NCBI RefSeq assembly: GCF_003751225.1
Contig: NZ_RJKE01000001.1
Coordinates: 2,852,001 to 2,916,000 of the forward strand
Direction: 5' to 3'
DNA: 64,000 bases
Origin: Actinocorallia herbida
Lineage (GTDB): Bacteria; Actinomycetota; Actinomycetes; Streptosporangiales; Streptosporangiaceae
Positions within the stretch are counted from its first letter, which is position 1, and each line of letters begins with the position of its first letter. This document shows positions 23,234 through 31,952 of the stretch, one piece after another. A program made the translations under genes and the position numbers. Below the pieces are notes generated by a model. The model saw only the letters and a list, made by a program, of their open reading frames with translations, did not search any database and was not told where the DNA came from.

Positions 23234-24402
23234 TGGACTTCCGGCTCGGAGAGAAGAGCGAGCAGCTGCGCGCCGAGGTACGGGAGTTCCTCGACGAGGT
23301 GTTCACCGCCGAGATGCGCGCGCGATGCCGGGCCAGCGGCGTCCAGCACGACCCGGAGTTCTCCGCGGCGGTCAGGGAACGCGGCTGGCTCGCGCTCGGC
23401 TGGCCGAAGGAGCTCGGCGGCCAGGGCCGTGACCCCCTCGAAGTGCTGGCCTACACCGAGGAGACGCGACGGCAGGACGCGCCGATCTACGGCCTCAGCA
23501 CGACGATGATGGTCGCCTACGTCATCAGCCTCATGGGCACCGAGGAGCAGAAGGCGGCCTTCCTGCCGAAGGCGTTCGCCGCCGAGATCGTCATCGCGCT
23601 CGGCTTCACCGAGCCGGAGAACGGCTCCGACGCGGCGGCCGCCGCCACCAAGGCGGTCCGCGACGACGACGGGTGGCGCATCACCGGCTCGAAGATGTTC
23701 ACGACCAACGCCAGCGTCGCCGACTACGTCTTCCTGCTCGCCCGCACCGACCCGGACGCGCCCAAGCACCGGGGCCTCACCACGTTCCTCGTCCCGGTGC
23801 ACCAGCCGGGCGTCGAGGTCAGGGCGGTCGGCACCCTCTCGGGCGAGCGCACCAACATCACCTACTACGAGGACGTCTTCGTCGGCGACGAGCTGCGGAT
23901 CGGCGAGGTCGACGGCGGCTGGCGCGTCATGACGACGGGCCTGGCCGCCGAGCACACCGCGTCGTTCAGCGGCGAGCAGGACCGGCTGCTCGCGGCCCTC
24001 GTCCGCTGGGCGGAGGCCACGACCGACGCGGACGGACGGCTCAAGTCGGCGGATCCGGCGGTGCGGGAACGCGTCGGCAGATCCCGCACCGAGCTCGAGG
24101 TGTCGAAGCTGCTGCTGCGCCGTTCCGCGGTGCTGCGCGCCCGCCGAGATCCATCGCTGGTCGGCAAGGGCTCGATGTCCAAGCTGTTCAGCACCGAGCG
24201 GCTGGAGCGCCAGGCCCGCGAGACCCTCGAACTCATCGGCCCGGACGGCCTCCGCTCGACCGGTGATCCCACGGCCGTCGAGGACGGCGCGTTCGAGCAC
24301 ATGGTCCGGCACGCCAAAGGCACCACGATCTACGCCGGCACCAGCGAGATCCAGCGGAACATCATCGCCCAGCACACGCTCGGCCTGCCCCGTTCGAGCT
24401 GA
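23233..24402 (+). CDS. Acyl-CoA dehydrogenase, large subunit of a FadE pair
   Basis: 389 residues; ATG 23233 overlaps the previous stop by one base (TGATG). Motifs: GWPKELGGQGRDPLEVLAY (about 57), IALGFTEPENGSDAAAAA (about 121), GSKMFTTNASVADYVFLLAR, and YAGTSEIQRNIIAQHTLGLP at the end, where the MCAD catalytic Glu position is Ala. It pairs with the 345-residue subunit as in actinobacterial FadE heteromers. Very similar in motif order to the large subunit at 12296-13453, supporting duplication of the whole module. Confidence 0.9.
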   Translation: MDFRLGEKSEQLRAEVREFLDEVFTAEMRARCRASGVQHDPEFSAAVRERGWLALGWPKELGGQGRDPLEVLAYTEETRRQDAPIYGLSTTMMVAYVISLMGTEEQKAAFLPKAFAAEIVIALGFTEPENGSDAAAAATKAVRDDDGWRITGSKMFTTNASVADYVFLLARTDPDAPKHRGLTTFLVPVHQPGVEVRAVGTLSGERTNITYYEDVFVGDELRIGEVDGGWRVMTTGLAAEHTASFSGEQDRLLAALVRWAEATTDADGRLKSADPAVRERVGRSRTELEVSKLLLRRSAVLRARRDPSLVGKGSMSKLFSTERLERQARETLELIGPDGLRSTGDPTAVEDGAFEHMVRHAKGTTIYAGTSEIQRNIIAQHTLGLPRSS

Positions 24403-24449
24403 CCGAGGACCACGAGGACCACCCCCACCCCCACCCCGAGGAGCCCAGC

Positions 24450-25256
24450 GTGGAGCGCACCGACCAGATCCTGTACGAGGCGGCCGACGGGGTCGCGGTG
24501 ATCACCCTGAACCGGCCCGAGGCCGCCAACGCCCAGACCACCTCCTTCCTGGACGACCTGGACGCCGCCTTCACCCAGGGCGCGAACGACCCGGACGTCC
24601 GCGTCATCGTCCTGCGGGCCAACGGCAAGCACTTCTCCGCGGGGCACGACCTCAAGGACCGCACCGGTTGGGCCGCCCCGGAGAAGATCACCGTCGAGTG
24701 GATCTACGACGCGGAGATGCGCCGCTACCTGGACTACTCCCTGCGCTGGCGCAACCTCCCCAAGCCGACGATCGCGGCCGTCCAGGGCAAGTGCATCGCC
24801 GCCGGACTGATGCTCTGCTGGCCGTGCGATCTGATCGTCGCCGCCGAGGACGCTCAATTCTCCGATCCCGTCGTGCACATGGCGATCGGCGGCGTGGAGT
24901 ACCACGGGCACACCTGGGAGCTGGGCGCCCGCAAGGCCAAGGAGATCCTTTTCACCGGCCGGGCCCTCACCGCTGCGGAGGCCGAGAAGGTCGGCATGGT
25001 CAACCGGGTCGTCCCGCGCGAAGATCTCGACGCCGAGGTCCGCGAGCTCGCCGCGCAGATCGCGCAGATGAACCCGTTCGGGCTGCGCCAGGCCAAGCGC
25101 GCGGTCAACCAGACCCTCGACGTGCAGGGCTTCTACGCCGCGATCCAGTCGGTCTTCGACATCCACCAGACCGGCCACGGCAACGCCCTCAGCGTCAGCG
25201 GCTACCCCGTCCTCATGCGGCTGGACGGCATGAAGGAACGCCTCAAGAGCCAGTGA
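24450..25256 (+). CDS. Crotonase-fold enoyl-CoA hydratase family protein, atypical active site
   Basis: 268 residues from GTG 24450 (GAGGAG upstream). Fold markers: LNRPEAANAQTTSFLDDL (about 19), LRANGKHFSAGHDLKDR (about 52, oxyanion hole), VQGKCIAAGLMLCWPCD (about 111) and AQFSDPVVHMAIGGVEYHGH (about 138). Neither classical hydratase glutamate is present: the first lies in AAGLML and the second in DPVVHM. A hydratase reaction is therefore doubtful. Isomerase, ring-opening hydrolase (as in EchA20-type enzymes) or a retro-reaction are alternatives. It follows the FadE pair and would act on their product. Confidence 0.85.
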   Translation: MERTDQILYEAADGVAVITLNRPEAANAQTTSFLDDLDAAFTQGANDPDVRVIVLRANGKHFSAGHDLKDRTGWAAPEKITVEWIYDAEMRRYLDYSLRWRNLPKPTIAAVQGKCIAAGLMLCWPCDLIVAAEDAQFSDPVVHMAIGGVEYHGHTWELGARKAKEILFTGRALTAAEAEKVGMVNRVVPREDLDAEVRELAAQIAQMNPFGLRQAKRAVNQTLDVQGFYAAIQSVFDIHQTGHGNALSVSGYPVLMRLDGMKERLKSQ

Positions 25257-25284
25257 GCCCGACCGACGGAGAAGGGAAGCGCAG

Positions 25285-26103
25285 ATGAGCGAGACCAGGG
25301 TCGGGTTCGTCGGCCTCGGCAGCCAGGGCGGGCCGATGGCCCGCAGGATCGCCGAGGCGGGGTTCCCGACGACGCTGTGGGCACGGCGCCCCGAGACGCT
25401 CGAACCGTTCGCGGACACCCCGGCGAAGCTCGCGGGTTCGCTCGCCGAACTCGGCGCGGCCAGCGACATCGCGTGCGTCTGCGTCGTCGATGACGCGGGC
25501 GTGGAGGACGTCGTCGGCGGGCTGCTGGCGGCGATGGCGCCGGGCGGGCTGATCGTGGTGCACAGCACGGTCCATCCGGCGACCTGCGAGCGGCTGGCCG
25601 GGCAGGCGGAGGAACGCGGGCTCGGCCTGATCGACGCCCCGGTGAGCGGCGGCGGACCGGCCGCCGCGAAGGGCGCCCTGCTGGTGATGGCGGGTGGCGA
25701 CGAGGCCGCGGTGGAGCGGGCCAGGCCCGTCTTCGCCGCGTACGGCGACCCCATCGTGCACCTCGGCGGGCTCGGCGCGGGCCAGCGCACCAAGATCATC
25801 AATAATCTGCTGATGACGGCCAACCTGGGCGTCGCCGAGAGCGCGTACGCCCTCGCGGGCAGCCTCGGCGTGGACCTCACCCAGCTCGCGGTGGTGCTGG
25901 GCAAGGGTTCGGGCAGCAGCTTCGCCGCCGCGCTCGTCGGCCGTCCCGACTTCACCCTCGGCCCGATGGGCGAGGTCGCCGGGGACCTCCTGGCGAAGGA
26001 CACCGGGCTCGCCGCCGACCTCGCCGCGACCGCGGGCGCCGACGCGGCCACCGTCTTCGCGGCCGCCGACGCGGCCCTCCAGTCGATGGGCCGCGGCCGG
26101 TGA
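25285..26103 (+). CDS. NAD(P)-dependent beta-hydroxyacid dehydrogenase (3-hydroxyisobutyrate dehydrogenase family)
   Basis: 272 residues. N-terminal Rossmann motif GFVGLGSQGGPMARRIAEAG (about 7-26), substrate signature DAPVSGGGPAAAKGALLVMA (about 117) typical of the family, and the catalytic lysine in GAGQRTKIINNLLMTA (about 164). It oxidises a beta-hydroxy acid to an aldehyde or keto acid using NAD(P). The next gene is an aldehyde dehydrogenase that overlaps its stop (GTGA), so the pair could take a 3-hydroxy acid via a semialdehyde to a carboxylate or CoA ester, a common last part of branched-acid breakdown. Confidence 0.9.
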   Translation: MSETRVGFVGLGSQGGPMARRIAEAGFPTTLWARRPETLEPFADTPAKLAGSLAELGAASDIACVCVVDDAGVEDVVGGLLAAMAPGGLIVVHSTVHPATCERLAGQAEERGLGLIDAPVSGGGPAAAKGALLVMAGGDEAAVERARPVFAAYGDPIVHLGGLGAGQRTKIINNLLMTANLGVAESAYALAGSLGVDLTQLAVVLGKGSGSSFAAALVGRPDFTLGPMGEVAGDLLAKDTGLAADLAATAGADAATVFAAADAALQSMGRGR

Positions 26104-27581
26104 AGGCCCCCGAAGCCACGGGGATCGCCGATCTGATGCTCATCGGCGGCGAGCTCGTCGCCGCGCGCGACGGCAGGGTCCTCGCCAACGTGAACCCGGC
26201 GACCGAGGAGGTCATCGGCACCGTCCCCGACGCCGGGCCCGCCGACGTCGAGGCGGCGATCGCCGCGGCCCGCCGCGCCTTCGACACCACCGGCTGGCGG
26301 ACCGACACCGGACTGCGCCGCCGCTGCCTGATCGCGCTCCGCGACGCGCTGCGGGAGGAGGCCGAGACCCTGCGGGCGCTGCTCGTCGCCGAGACCGGCT
26401 GCCCCGTCGCGCTCACCCCGATGATCCAGCTCGACGGCCCCATCGGCTTCCTCGACCACTACATCGGCCTCCTCGAAACGTACGAGTTCGAGCGGACCCT
26501 GCCCACGAAGTCCGTCATGGGCGCGCCGTCGGATCGGATCATCCGGCGGGAGGCCGCGGGCGTCGTCGCCGCGATCACCCCGTGGAACGTCCCGCTCTAC
26601 CTCAACCTCTGCAAGGTCGCCGCGGCGCTCGCGGCGGGGTGCACGGTCGTCCTCAAGCCCGCGCCGGACACCCCCTACAGCGCGCTCGCCCTCGGTGCCC
26701 TGGCCGTCCGCGCGGGGCTGCCGCCGGGCGTCCTCAACGTCGTGACGACCGGGGACAACGCGGTCGCGTCCCTGCTCACCACGCATCCGGACGTCGACGC
26801 GGTCACCTTCACCGGCTCCACCGCGACCGGCCGCCGGGTCATGGCGGCCGCCGCCGACACCGTCAAGCGGGTGACGCTGGAGCTCGGCGGCAAGTCCGCG
26901 GCCGTCGTGCTCGACGACGCCGACCTCACCGCGGTCGTCCCGCGCCTCGCCGGATCGGTGTGCATCCACGCGGGGCAGGGCTGCGCCTCCCTGACCCGCC
27001 TGCTCGTGCCCCGGTCCCGGCACGACGAGGCGGTGGACCTCGCCGCCGCCGCGATGGCGCACATCCCCTGGGGCGACCCGACCGACCCCGGCAACCTCAT
27101 GGGCCCGGTCGTCAACGCCCGGCAGCGCGACGGCGTCCTCCGGTACTACGCCTCGGCGGCCCGCGACGGCAGGATCGTGCTCGGCGGGAAGCCCACCGAG
27201 CGGTTCGAGCGCGGCTACTACGTCGAGCCGACCCTTGTCGCCGACGTGCCGCCGACAGCGGCCGTCGCCCAGGAGGAGATCTTCGGGCCCGCGCTCGTCG
27301 TGCTGCCCTACGACGATGACGACGACGCCGTGCGGATCGCCGACGGCACCATCTACGGCCTGTCCTCGGCGGTCTTCAGCGCGGACACCGACCGGGCCCT
27401 CGCCCTCGCCCGCCGCTTCCGCGCCGGGACCGTCGGCGTCAACGGCGCCCAGTGGTTCGACGTGGAGTCGCCCTTCGGCGGCTACAAGCAGAGCGGCATC
27501 GGGCGCGAGTGGGGCACCGAGGGCCTTGAGGACTTCCTGGAGACCAAGACCATCGCCGTCCCGCCCCGGAGCCAGCCATGA
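26100..27581 (+). CDS. Aldehyde dehydrogenase
   Basis: 493-residue NAD(P)-dependent aldehyde dehydrogenase, GTG 26100 overlapping the dehydrogenase before it. Motifs: AAITPWNVPLYLNLCKVAAA (about 157), FTGSTATGRRVM (about 236), the general base in LELGGKSAAVVLDDAD (about 259) and the nucleophilic Cys in HAGQGCASLTRLLVPRS (about 293). The C-terminal FGGYKQSGIGREWGTEGL is normal. A cysteine at GQGC places it in the standard hydrolytic ALDH group, so a free acid rather than a CoA ester is expected. The P450 gene overlaps its stop (ATGA at 27578). Confidence 0.92.
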   Translation: MKAPEATGIADLMLIGGELVAARDGRVLANVNPATEEVIGTVPDAGPADVEAAIAAARRAFDTTGWRTDTGLRRRCLIALRDALREEAETLRALLVAETGCPVALTPMIQLDGPIGFLDHYIGLLETYEFERTLPTKSVMGAPSDRIIRREAAGVVAAITPWNVPLYLNLCKVAAALAAGCTVVLKPAPDTPYSALALGALAVRAGLPPGVLNVVTTGDNAVASLLTTHPDVDAVTFTGSTATGRRVMAAAADTVKRVTLELGGKSAAVVLDDADLTAVVPRLAGSVCIHAGQGCASLTRLLVPRSRHDEAVDLAAAAMAHIPWGDPTDPGNLMGPVVNARQRDGVLRYYASAARDGRIVLGGKPTERFERGYYVEPTLVADVPPTAAVAQEEIFGPALVVLPYDDDDDAVRIADGTIYGLSSAVFSADTDRALALARRFRAGTVGVNGAQWFDVESPFGGYKQSGIGREWGTEGLEDFLETKTIAVPPRSQP

Positions 27582-28954
27582 GCGACGCACCCCCGCCCGT
27601 CCCCGACGACACCGCGCGGCGCAAGCCCGCGATCAGCCTCGACCGGCTGTCTCCCGGCTACCGCCTCGACTTCGAGCGGCTGTCGGACGACCTGCACGCC
27701 CGCTGCCCCGTCGCCTGGAACGACACCCACGGCGGCTACTGGTACGCCAGCGGCAACGCCGAGCTGTTCGACCTCGCCCGGCGCGCCGACGTGCTGTCCA
27801 ACGACAACGACGTCACGAACGTCCGGCGCGGCTACGTCGGAATCACCATCCCGCCGCCGCCGCGCGAGGGGGCGATCCAGGGCGGCTTCCTTGAGATGGA
27901 CCCGCCCGACCAGCGCTACTACCGGCAGGCCCTGAACCCCTATCTCTCCCCGGCCGCGGTGGCGCGCTGGAAGCCGGTCATCGAGGAGCTGACCCGGGCC
28001 TGCCTCGACGAGAAGATCGAGTCCGGGCGGATCGACTTCGTCGACGATCTCGCCAACGTCGTCCCGGCGATCTTCACCCTCGCCCTGCTCGGCATGCCGC
28101 TCAAAGACTGGGACGTGTACTGCGAGCCCATCCACGCCGCCGTCTACACCCCGATGGACTCGCCCGACTTCGGACGGATCCGTGGCCTCCAGGTGGAGAT
28201 GGGGATGAAGATGATGGGCGCGATCCAGGAGGGCAGGCGCACGCCCCGCCCCGGCCTGCTCGACGCGCTCGTCGGCCTGGACCTCGACGGCCGCAGACCC
28301 GGCGACATGGAGCTGTTCGGGGTCCTCATGCTGATCCTCGGCGGCGGCTTCGACACCACGACCGCGCTCACCGCGCACTCCCTCGAATGGCTGTCGGAGA
28401 ACCCGGGCGAGCGGACGAGGCTGAGCCGCGAGCGCGAAGACCTCCTCGACAGCGCGACCGAGGAGTTCCTGCGCTTCTTCACCCCGGCCCAGGGAGACGG
28501 CAGGACGATCGCCGAGGACTGCGTCATCAACGGGACGGAGTTCAAGGAAGGCGACCGGCTCTGGCTGTCCTGGGCGATGGCCAACCGGGACGCCAAGGTC
28601 TTCGAGGAACCGCACCGGGTCGTCCTGGACCGTCAGGGAAACCGGCACAGCAGCTTCGGCCTCGGCATCCACCGCTGCATCGGCTCGAACGTGGCCCGCG
28701 CGGTCTTCAAGATCATGCTCACCGCGGTCCTCGACCGGATGCCCGACTTCGTCTGCACGCCCGGCGCCGCGGTCCACTACGACACGATCGGGATCATCAA
28801 CGGCATGAAGAGCCTGCCCGCCTCGTTCACCCCGGGCCCGCGCCTGGGCCCCGGCCTCGCCGAGACCATCGACAGGCTCCAGCACGTCTGCGACGAGCAG
28901 CGCCTCGCCGAGCCCGTCACCGTCCGCAAGGCCCGCGCCCGCCTTGACGACTGA
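27578..28954 (+). CDS. Cytochrome P450
   Basis: 458 residues, ATG 27578 overlapping the ALDH stop. Landmarks: FLEMDPPDQRYYRQALNPYL (about 107), I-helix LGGGFDTTTALTAHSLEW (about 250), E-x-x-R in TEEFLRFFTPAQGDGR (about 296), heme loop FGLGIHRCIGSNVARAV (about 363) with the cysteine ligand. It is longer than the other P450 here, with a charged C-terminal tail after about 430. It is a class I type and needs a ferredoxin not encoded nearby. It is embedded in an acyl-CoA pathway operon, so it probably hydroxylates the substrate or a free-acid intermediate. The gene after it is unknown rather than a ferredoxin. Confidence 0.9.
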   Translation: MSDAPPPVPDDTARRKPAISLDRLSPGYRLDFERLSDDLHARCPVAWNDTHGGYWYASGNAELFDLARRADVLSNDNDVTNVRRGYVGITIPPPPREGAIQGGFLEMDPPDQRYYRQALNPYLSPAAVARWKPVIEELTRACLDEKIESGRIDFVDDLANVVPAIFTLALLGMPLKDWDVYCEPIHAAVYTPMDSPDFGRIRGLQVEMGMKMMGAIQEGRRTPRPGLLDALVGLDLDGRRPGDMELFGVLMLILGGGFDTTTALTAHSLEWLSENPGERTRLSREREDLLDSATEEFLRFFTPAQGDGRTIAEDCVINGTEFKEGDRLWLSWAMANRDAKVFEEPHRVVLDRQGNRHSSFGLGIHRCIGSNVARAVFKIMLTAVLDRMPDFVCTPGAAVHYDTIGIINGMKSLPASFTPGPRLGPGLAETIDRLQHVCDEQRLAEPVTVRKARARLDD

Positions 28955-28969
28955 CCTGAGGAGGCCGAT

Positions 28970-29545
28970 GTGACGACGATCAGGACGCGGGCGGCCGTGC
29001 CACCGCTGGAAGGCGCGCGCGGTCGGCCCGCCGTGCACCGGGTCGCCCGGCCGCTCGCGGGCCGCTCCCTGCGCCGCCGCCTCGTGGTGGTCGCGCCGGA
29101 CGTGGTCGAGACCGCGCGGTTCGCGGGCGGCTGGCTCGTCGACCGGGTGCTCGCCGGCTGGGAGGCGACCGTCTTGTGCGCGGAAGAAGGCGACCCCCTT
29201 CCTCTGCGCATCCTCGGCGCGGCGTCGGCTCCGCTCGGCCCGGCGGTGTACTCGGCGGTGCTGCGGGCCAAGCCGCACGCCGTCGCCGTGCACGCCGCCC
29301 TGTACGGCCGCGACCCGCGCATCCGAAGGCTCGTCGACGAGGCGGCCGCCGCGGGCACCGACGAGGTCGTCCTGTGGGGAGGACCGCGCCTTCTCGATCC
29401 GGCCGCCGCGGGCATGATGCCGCACCGGCCCAGCCGTGCCGCCCGTGTGTTCAAGGCCCGCGCCCTCCTCGCCGCGGCGGCGGACCCGGGTTCCGTCGAG
29501 CCCGTCGAGATCTTCCGCAAGGCGGGCCCGCTCGCCTGGCCGTGA
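28970..29545 (+). CDS. Unknown protein between P450 and acyl-CoA ligase genes
   Basis: 191 residues, GTG 28970 with SD GAGGAGG. I do not recognise a family with confidence. It opens with a basic segment (to about 40), then a Rossmann-like strand-helix pattern RRLVVVAPDVVETARFAGGW then RVLAGWEATVLCAEEGD. This is spaced like the start of PIG-L/LmbE deacetylases (VVAPHPDDE...GG), but the metal motif HPDDE is replaced by DVVET. The middle is Ala/Pro-rich and there is no further catalytic motif, membrane segment or signal peptide. It is within 18 nt of the ligase gene and surely part of the operon. It may be a degenerate PIG-L-like or a small accessory protein for the P450 pathway. Confidence 0.6.
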   Translation: MTTIRTRAAVPPLEGARGRPAVHRVARPLAGRSLRRRLVVVAPDVVETARFAGGWLVDRVLAGWEATVLCAEEGDPLPLRILGAASAPLGPAVYSAVLRAKPHAVAVHAALYGRDPRIRRLVDEAAAAGTDEVVLWGGPRLLDPAAAGMMPHRPSRAARVFKARALLAAAADPGSVEPVEIFRKAGPLAWP

Positions 29546-29562
29546 CGACCTGAGGAGACCCG

Positions 29563-31011
29563 ATGGACGAGCCGAGGAGCTTCGGCGCGCAGCTCGCCGA
29601 CCTCGCCGCGCGGCGGCCCGACGACGTCGTGCTGCGGTTCGCCGCACCCGGCGGAGCCGAGACCGCGCTCACGGCCGGGGGAGCGCACCGGCGCGCGTCC
29701 CAGATCGCCGTGGCGCTCGACGCGCGCGGCCTGCGCCGCGGCGACCGGCTGTCCCTCGCGCTGCGCAACACCCCGGAGTTCGTGCTGTCGGTGCTCGCCG
29801 CCTGGAGGCTCGGCGCGGTGCCCGTCCCGATGCGCTGGGACCTGCCGGACTGGGAGCTGAGCCGGGTCCGCGCGGTGGTCCGCGCGAAGGTCCACCTCGC
29901 CGCAGAGGACGCCGGGTGGCTCGCCGCGACGGCCGCCGACCCCGTGCCCGAGCTGCGCGATCTCGTGCCGCCGCAGTGCCACGGCATCTGCTCCAGCGGC
30001 TCCACCGGCACGCCCAAGGTGATCCTGGCCGACCGGCCCGGCTACTTCGACGCCCGCCGCGCCGCCCCGTTCGCCGCCGCGTGGGGCCCGGTGCCGCGCC
30101 CGGAGACCATTCTCGTGCCCGCCCCGATGTACCACACGAACGGCTTCTTCACCTTGCAGAGCCTGCTCGCCGGAGACCGCCTCGTCGTCCTGGAGCGGTT
30201 CGACGCGGCCCAGGCCGTCGACCTGATCGAGCGGCACGCGGTGACCACGTTCACCGCGACGCCGACGATGCTGCGCCGCCTCGCCGCGCTGCCCGGCATC
30301 GAGGAGCGCGACCTTTCCGGCCTGCGCTGGATCCTCCAGGGCGCGGCCCCGCTGCCGCCCGCCCTCGCCCGCCGCTGGTGCGGCCTCGTCGGCCCCGAGC
30401 GGATGTTCACCGCGTACGGGATGACCGAGGGCTTCGGCTTCACCGGGCTGCGCGGCGACGAGTGGGCGGGACACGAGGGCAGCGTCGGCCGCCCCGTGCG
30501 CGGCACCGAGATCCGCATCCTCGACGACGACGGCGAGCCCGTCCCGGCGGGCGAGCCGGGCCTGGTCCACCTGCGCTGCACGACCAGCGGACAGCACCGC
30601 TACGTCGGCTCCGCCCCGGACGCCCCGGCGACCTCCGACGGCTTCGCCACCGCGGGCGACATCGGATACCTGGACGAGGACGGCTACCTCTACCTCCTGG
30701 ACCGCGCCGTCGACCTCATCGTCACCGGCGGCGCCAACGTCTACCCCGCCGAGGTCGAGCACGCCCTCCTCGACCATCCCGGCATCGCCGACGTCGCCGT
30801 CATCGGCCTGCGCGACCCCGAATGGGGCCGCCGCGTCCACGCCGTCATCGAACCCGCCGCGCCGCTCACGGCCGCCGACGTCATCACGTACGCCAGAGCC
30901 CGCCTGGCCCCCTACAAGGTCCCCAAGACCGTCGAGTTCGTCGCCGCCCTGCCCCGCTCGGCCGCCACCAAGCTCAGCCGCACCGCCCTGGTCGCCGAGC
31001 GGGGCGGCTGA
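29563..31011 (+). CDS. AMP-forming acyl-CoA synthetase
   Basis: 482 residues, the last gene of the operon starting at 20984; ATG 29563 with SD GGAGAC. Motifs: CSSGSTGTPKVILADRPGYF (about 145), AYGMTEGFGFTGL (about 285), AGDIGYLDEDGYLYLLDRAV with VTGGANVYPAEVEHALLDHP (about 365-405), and RSAATKLSRTAL supplying the lysine. The usual Gly before the C-terminal lysine is Thr (ATK). The short N-domain matches cyclohexanecarboxylate/benzoate-like or small-acid ligases, but the substrate is not predictable. It likely performs the entry CoA activation for this pathway. Confidence 0.9.
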   Translation: MDEPRSFGAQLADLAARRPDDVVLRFAAPGGAETALTAGGAHRRASQIAVALDARGLRRGDRLSLALRNTPEFVLSVLAAWRLGAVPVPMRWDLPDWELSRVRAVVRAKVHLAAEDAGWLAATAADPVPELRDLVPPQCHGICSSGSTGTPKVILADRPGYFDARRAAPFAAAWGPVPRPETILVPAPMYHTNGFFTLQSLLAGDRLVVLERFDAAQAVDLIERHAVTTFTATPTMLRRLAALPGIEERDLSGLRWILQGAAPLPPALARRWCGLVGPERMFTAYGMTEGFGFTGLRGDEWAGHEGSVGRPVRGTEIRILDDDGEPVPAGEPGLVHLRCTTSGQHRYVGSAPDAPATSDGFATAGDIGYLDEDGYLYLLDRAVDLIVTGGANVYPAEVEHALLDHPGIADVAVIGLRDPEWGRRVHAVIEPAAPLTAADVITYARARLAPYKVPKTVEFVAALPRSAATKLSRTALVAERGG

Positions 31012-31056
31012 ACCGCACGGTCGTGGAGGCCGATGGGTCGAGGTCTTCCGGCGACG

Positions 31057-31908
31057 TCAGGCGTCCGCGCCGACGCGGACGTCGGCCGCGGGCGCGTCGG
31101 GGCGCTCGATGGTTCCGGCGGTGCGGGCGTGCGTGGCGTAGAGGGTGAGGCCCACGAAGGTCAGGCCGCCCACGAGGTTGCCGAGGACGGTCGGGAGCTC
31201 GTTCCACAGGACGTAGTCGCCGATGGAGAAGTTCCCGCCGAGCATCAGACCGGACGGGAACAGGTACATGTTGACGATCGAGTGCTCGAAGCCCATGTAG
31301 AAGAACAGCAGGATCGGCATCCACATCGCGATGACCTTGCCCGACACCGACGTCGACATCATCGCGGCGACGACGCCCGTGGACACCATCCAGTTGCACA
31401 GCACGGCCCGGACGAACAGCGTCAGCATCCCGGCGGCCCCGTGCGCGGCGTATCCCACGGTCCGGCTCTCGCCGATCGTGCCGATCTTCTCGCCGATCTC
31501 GTTCGGGTCCATCGAGAAGCCCGTGGTGAAGATGACGGCCATCATCACCGCGACCACCATCGCCCCGGCGAGGTTCCCGACGAACACCAGCCCCCAGTTC
31601 CGCAGGACGGACTTGGCGGTGACCCCCGGCCTCCTGTCGATCCAGGCCAGCGGCGTCAGGGTGAACACCCCGGTCAGCAGGTCGAAGCCGAGCAGGTACA
31701 GCAGGCAGAACCCGATCGGGAACAGCACCGCGCCCAGCAGCGCCTCCCCGGTCTGCACCGTGACGGTCACCGCGAACGCCGCGGAGAGCGCGAGGATCGC
31801 GCCCGCCATGAACGCCCGGATCAAGGTGTCCCGGGTGGACATGAACGCCTTGGCCTCCCCAGAGTCGATCATCTTCCGCACGAAGTCGGGCGGCGACACA
31901 TAAGACAC
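31057..31908 (-). CDS. Formate/nitrite transporter (FNT) family channel
   Basis: 283-residue inner-membrane channel for small monovalent anions. GTG 31908 is chosen because upstream GGAG and AAGG stand before it and this length suits the family. Six hydrophobic helices: FMAGAILALSAAFAVTV, LFPIGFCLLYLLGFDLLTG, NWGLVFVGNLAGAMVVAVMM, AVLCNWMVSTGVVAAMM, MWMPILLFFYMGFEHSIVNM, LPTVLGNLVGGLTFVGLTLY. FNT marks: GFDLLTG, VGNLAGA in the omega-loop region, AVLCNWMV, and G-F-E-H-S-I-V-N-M with the central pore His. It is alone on the minus strand, with a 19-bp palindrome 26 bp upstream. Substrate (formate, nitrite, acetate, hydrosulfide) is not evident. Confidence 0.9.
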   Translation of the reverse strand: MSYVSPPDFVRKMIDSGEAKAFMSTRDTLIRAFMAGAILALSAAFAVTVTVQTGEALLGAVLFPIGFCLLYLLGFDLLTGVFTLTPLAWIDRRPGVTAKSVLRNWGLVFVGNLAGAMVVAVMMAVIFTTGFSMDPNEIGEKIGTIGESRTVGYAAHGAAGMLTLFVRAVLCNWMVSTGVVAAMMSTSVSGKVIAMWMPILLFFYMGFEHSIVNMYLFPSGLMLGGNFSIGDYVLWNELPTVLGNLVGGLTFVGLTLYATHARTAGTIERPDAPAADVRVGADA

Positions 31909-31933
31909 GAGACCTTCACTCCTCTGGGTGGGT

Positions 31934-31952
31934 GGCGTTCCGCCGGAACGCC
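31934..31952. promoter_or_regulatory. 19-bp palindrome upstream of the FNT gene
   Basis: GGCGTTCCGCCGGAACGCC: perfect 9-bp arms with a central C, 26 bp before the FNT start. The half-site CGGAACG recurs once 25 bp further upstream of the gene. It is a candidate operator; the regulator is unknown. Confidence 0.5.

Noticed and set aside
24330-27590. A 1086-codon frame on the minus strand across the crotonase, dehydrogenase and ALDH genes
   Set aside because: Antisense to three well-supported genes; the product is repetitive V/G/R/D-rich sequence without domains.
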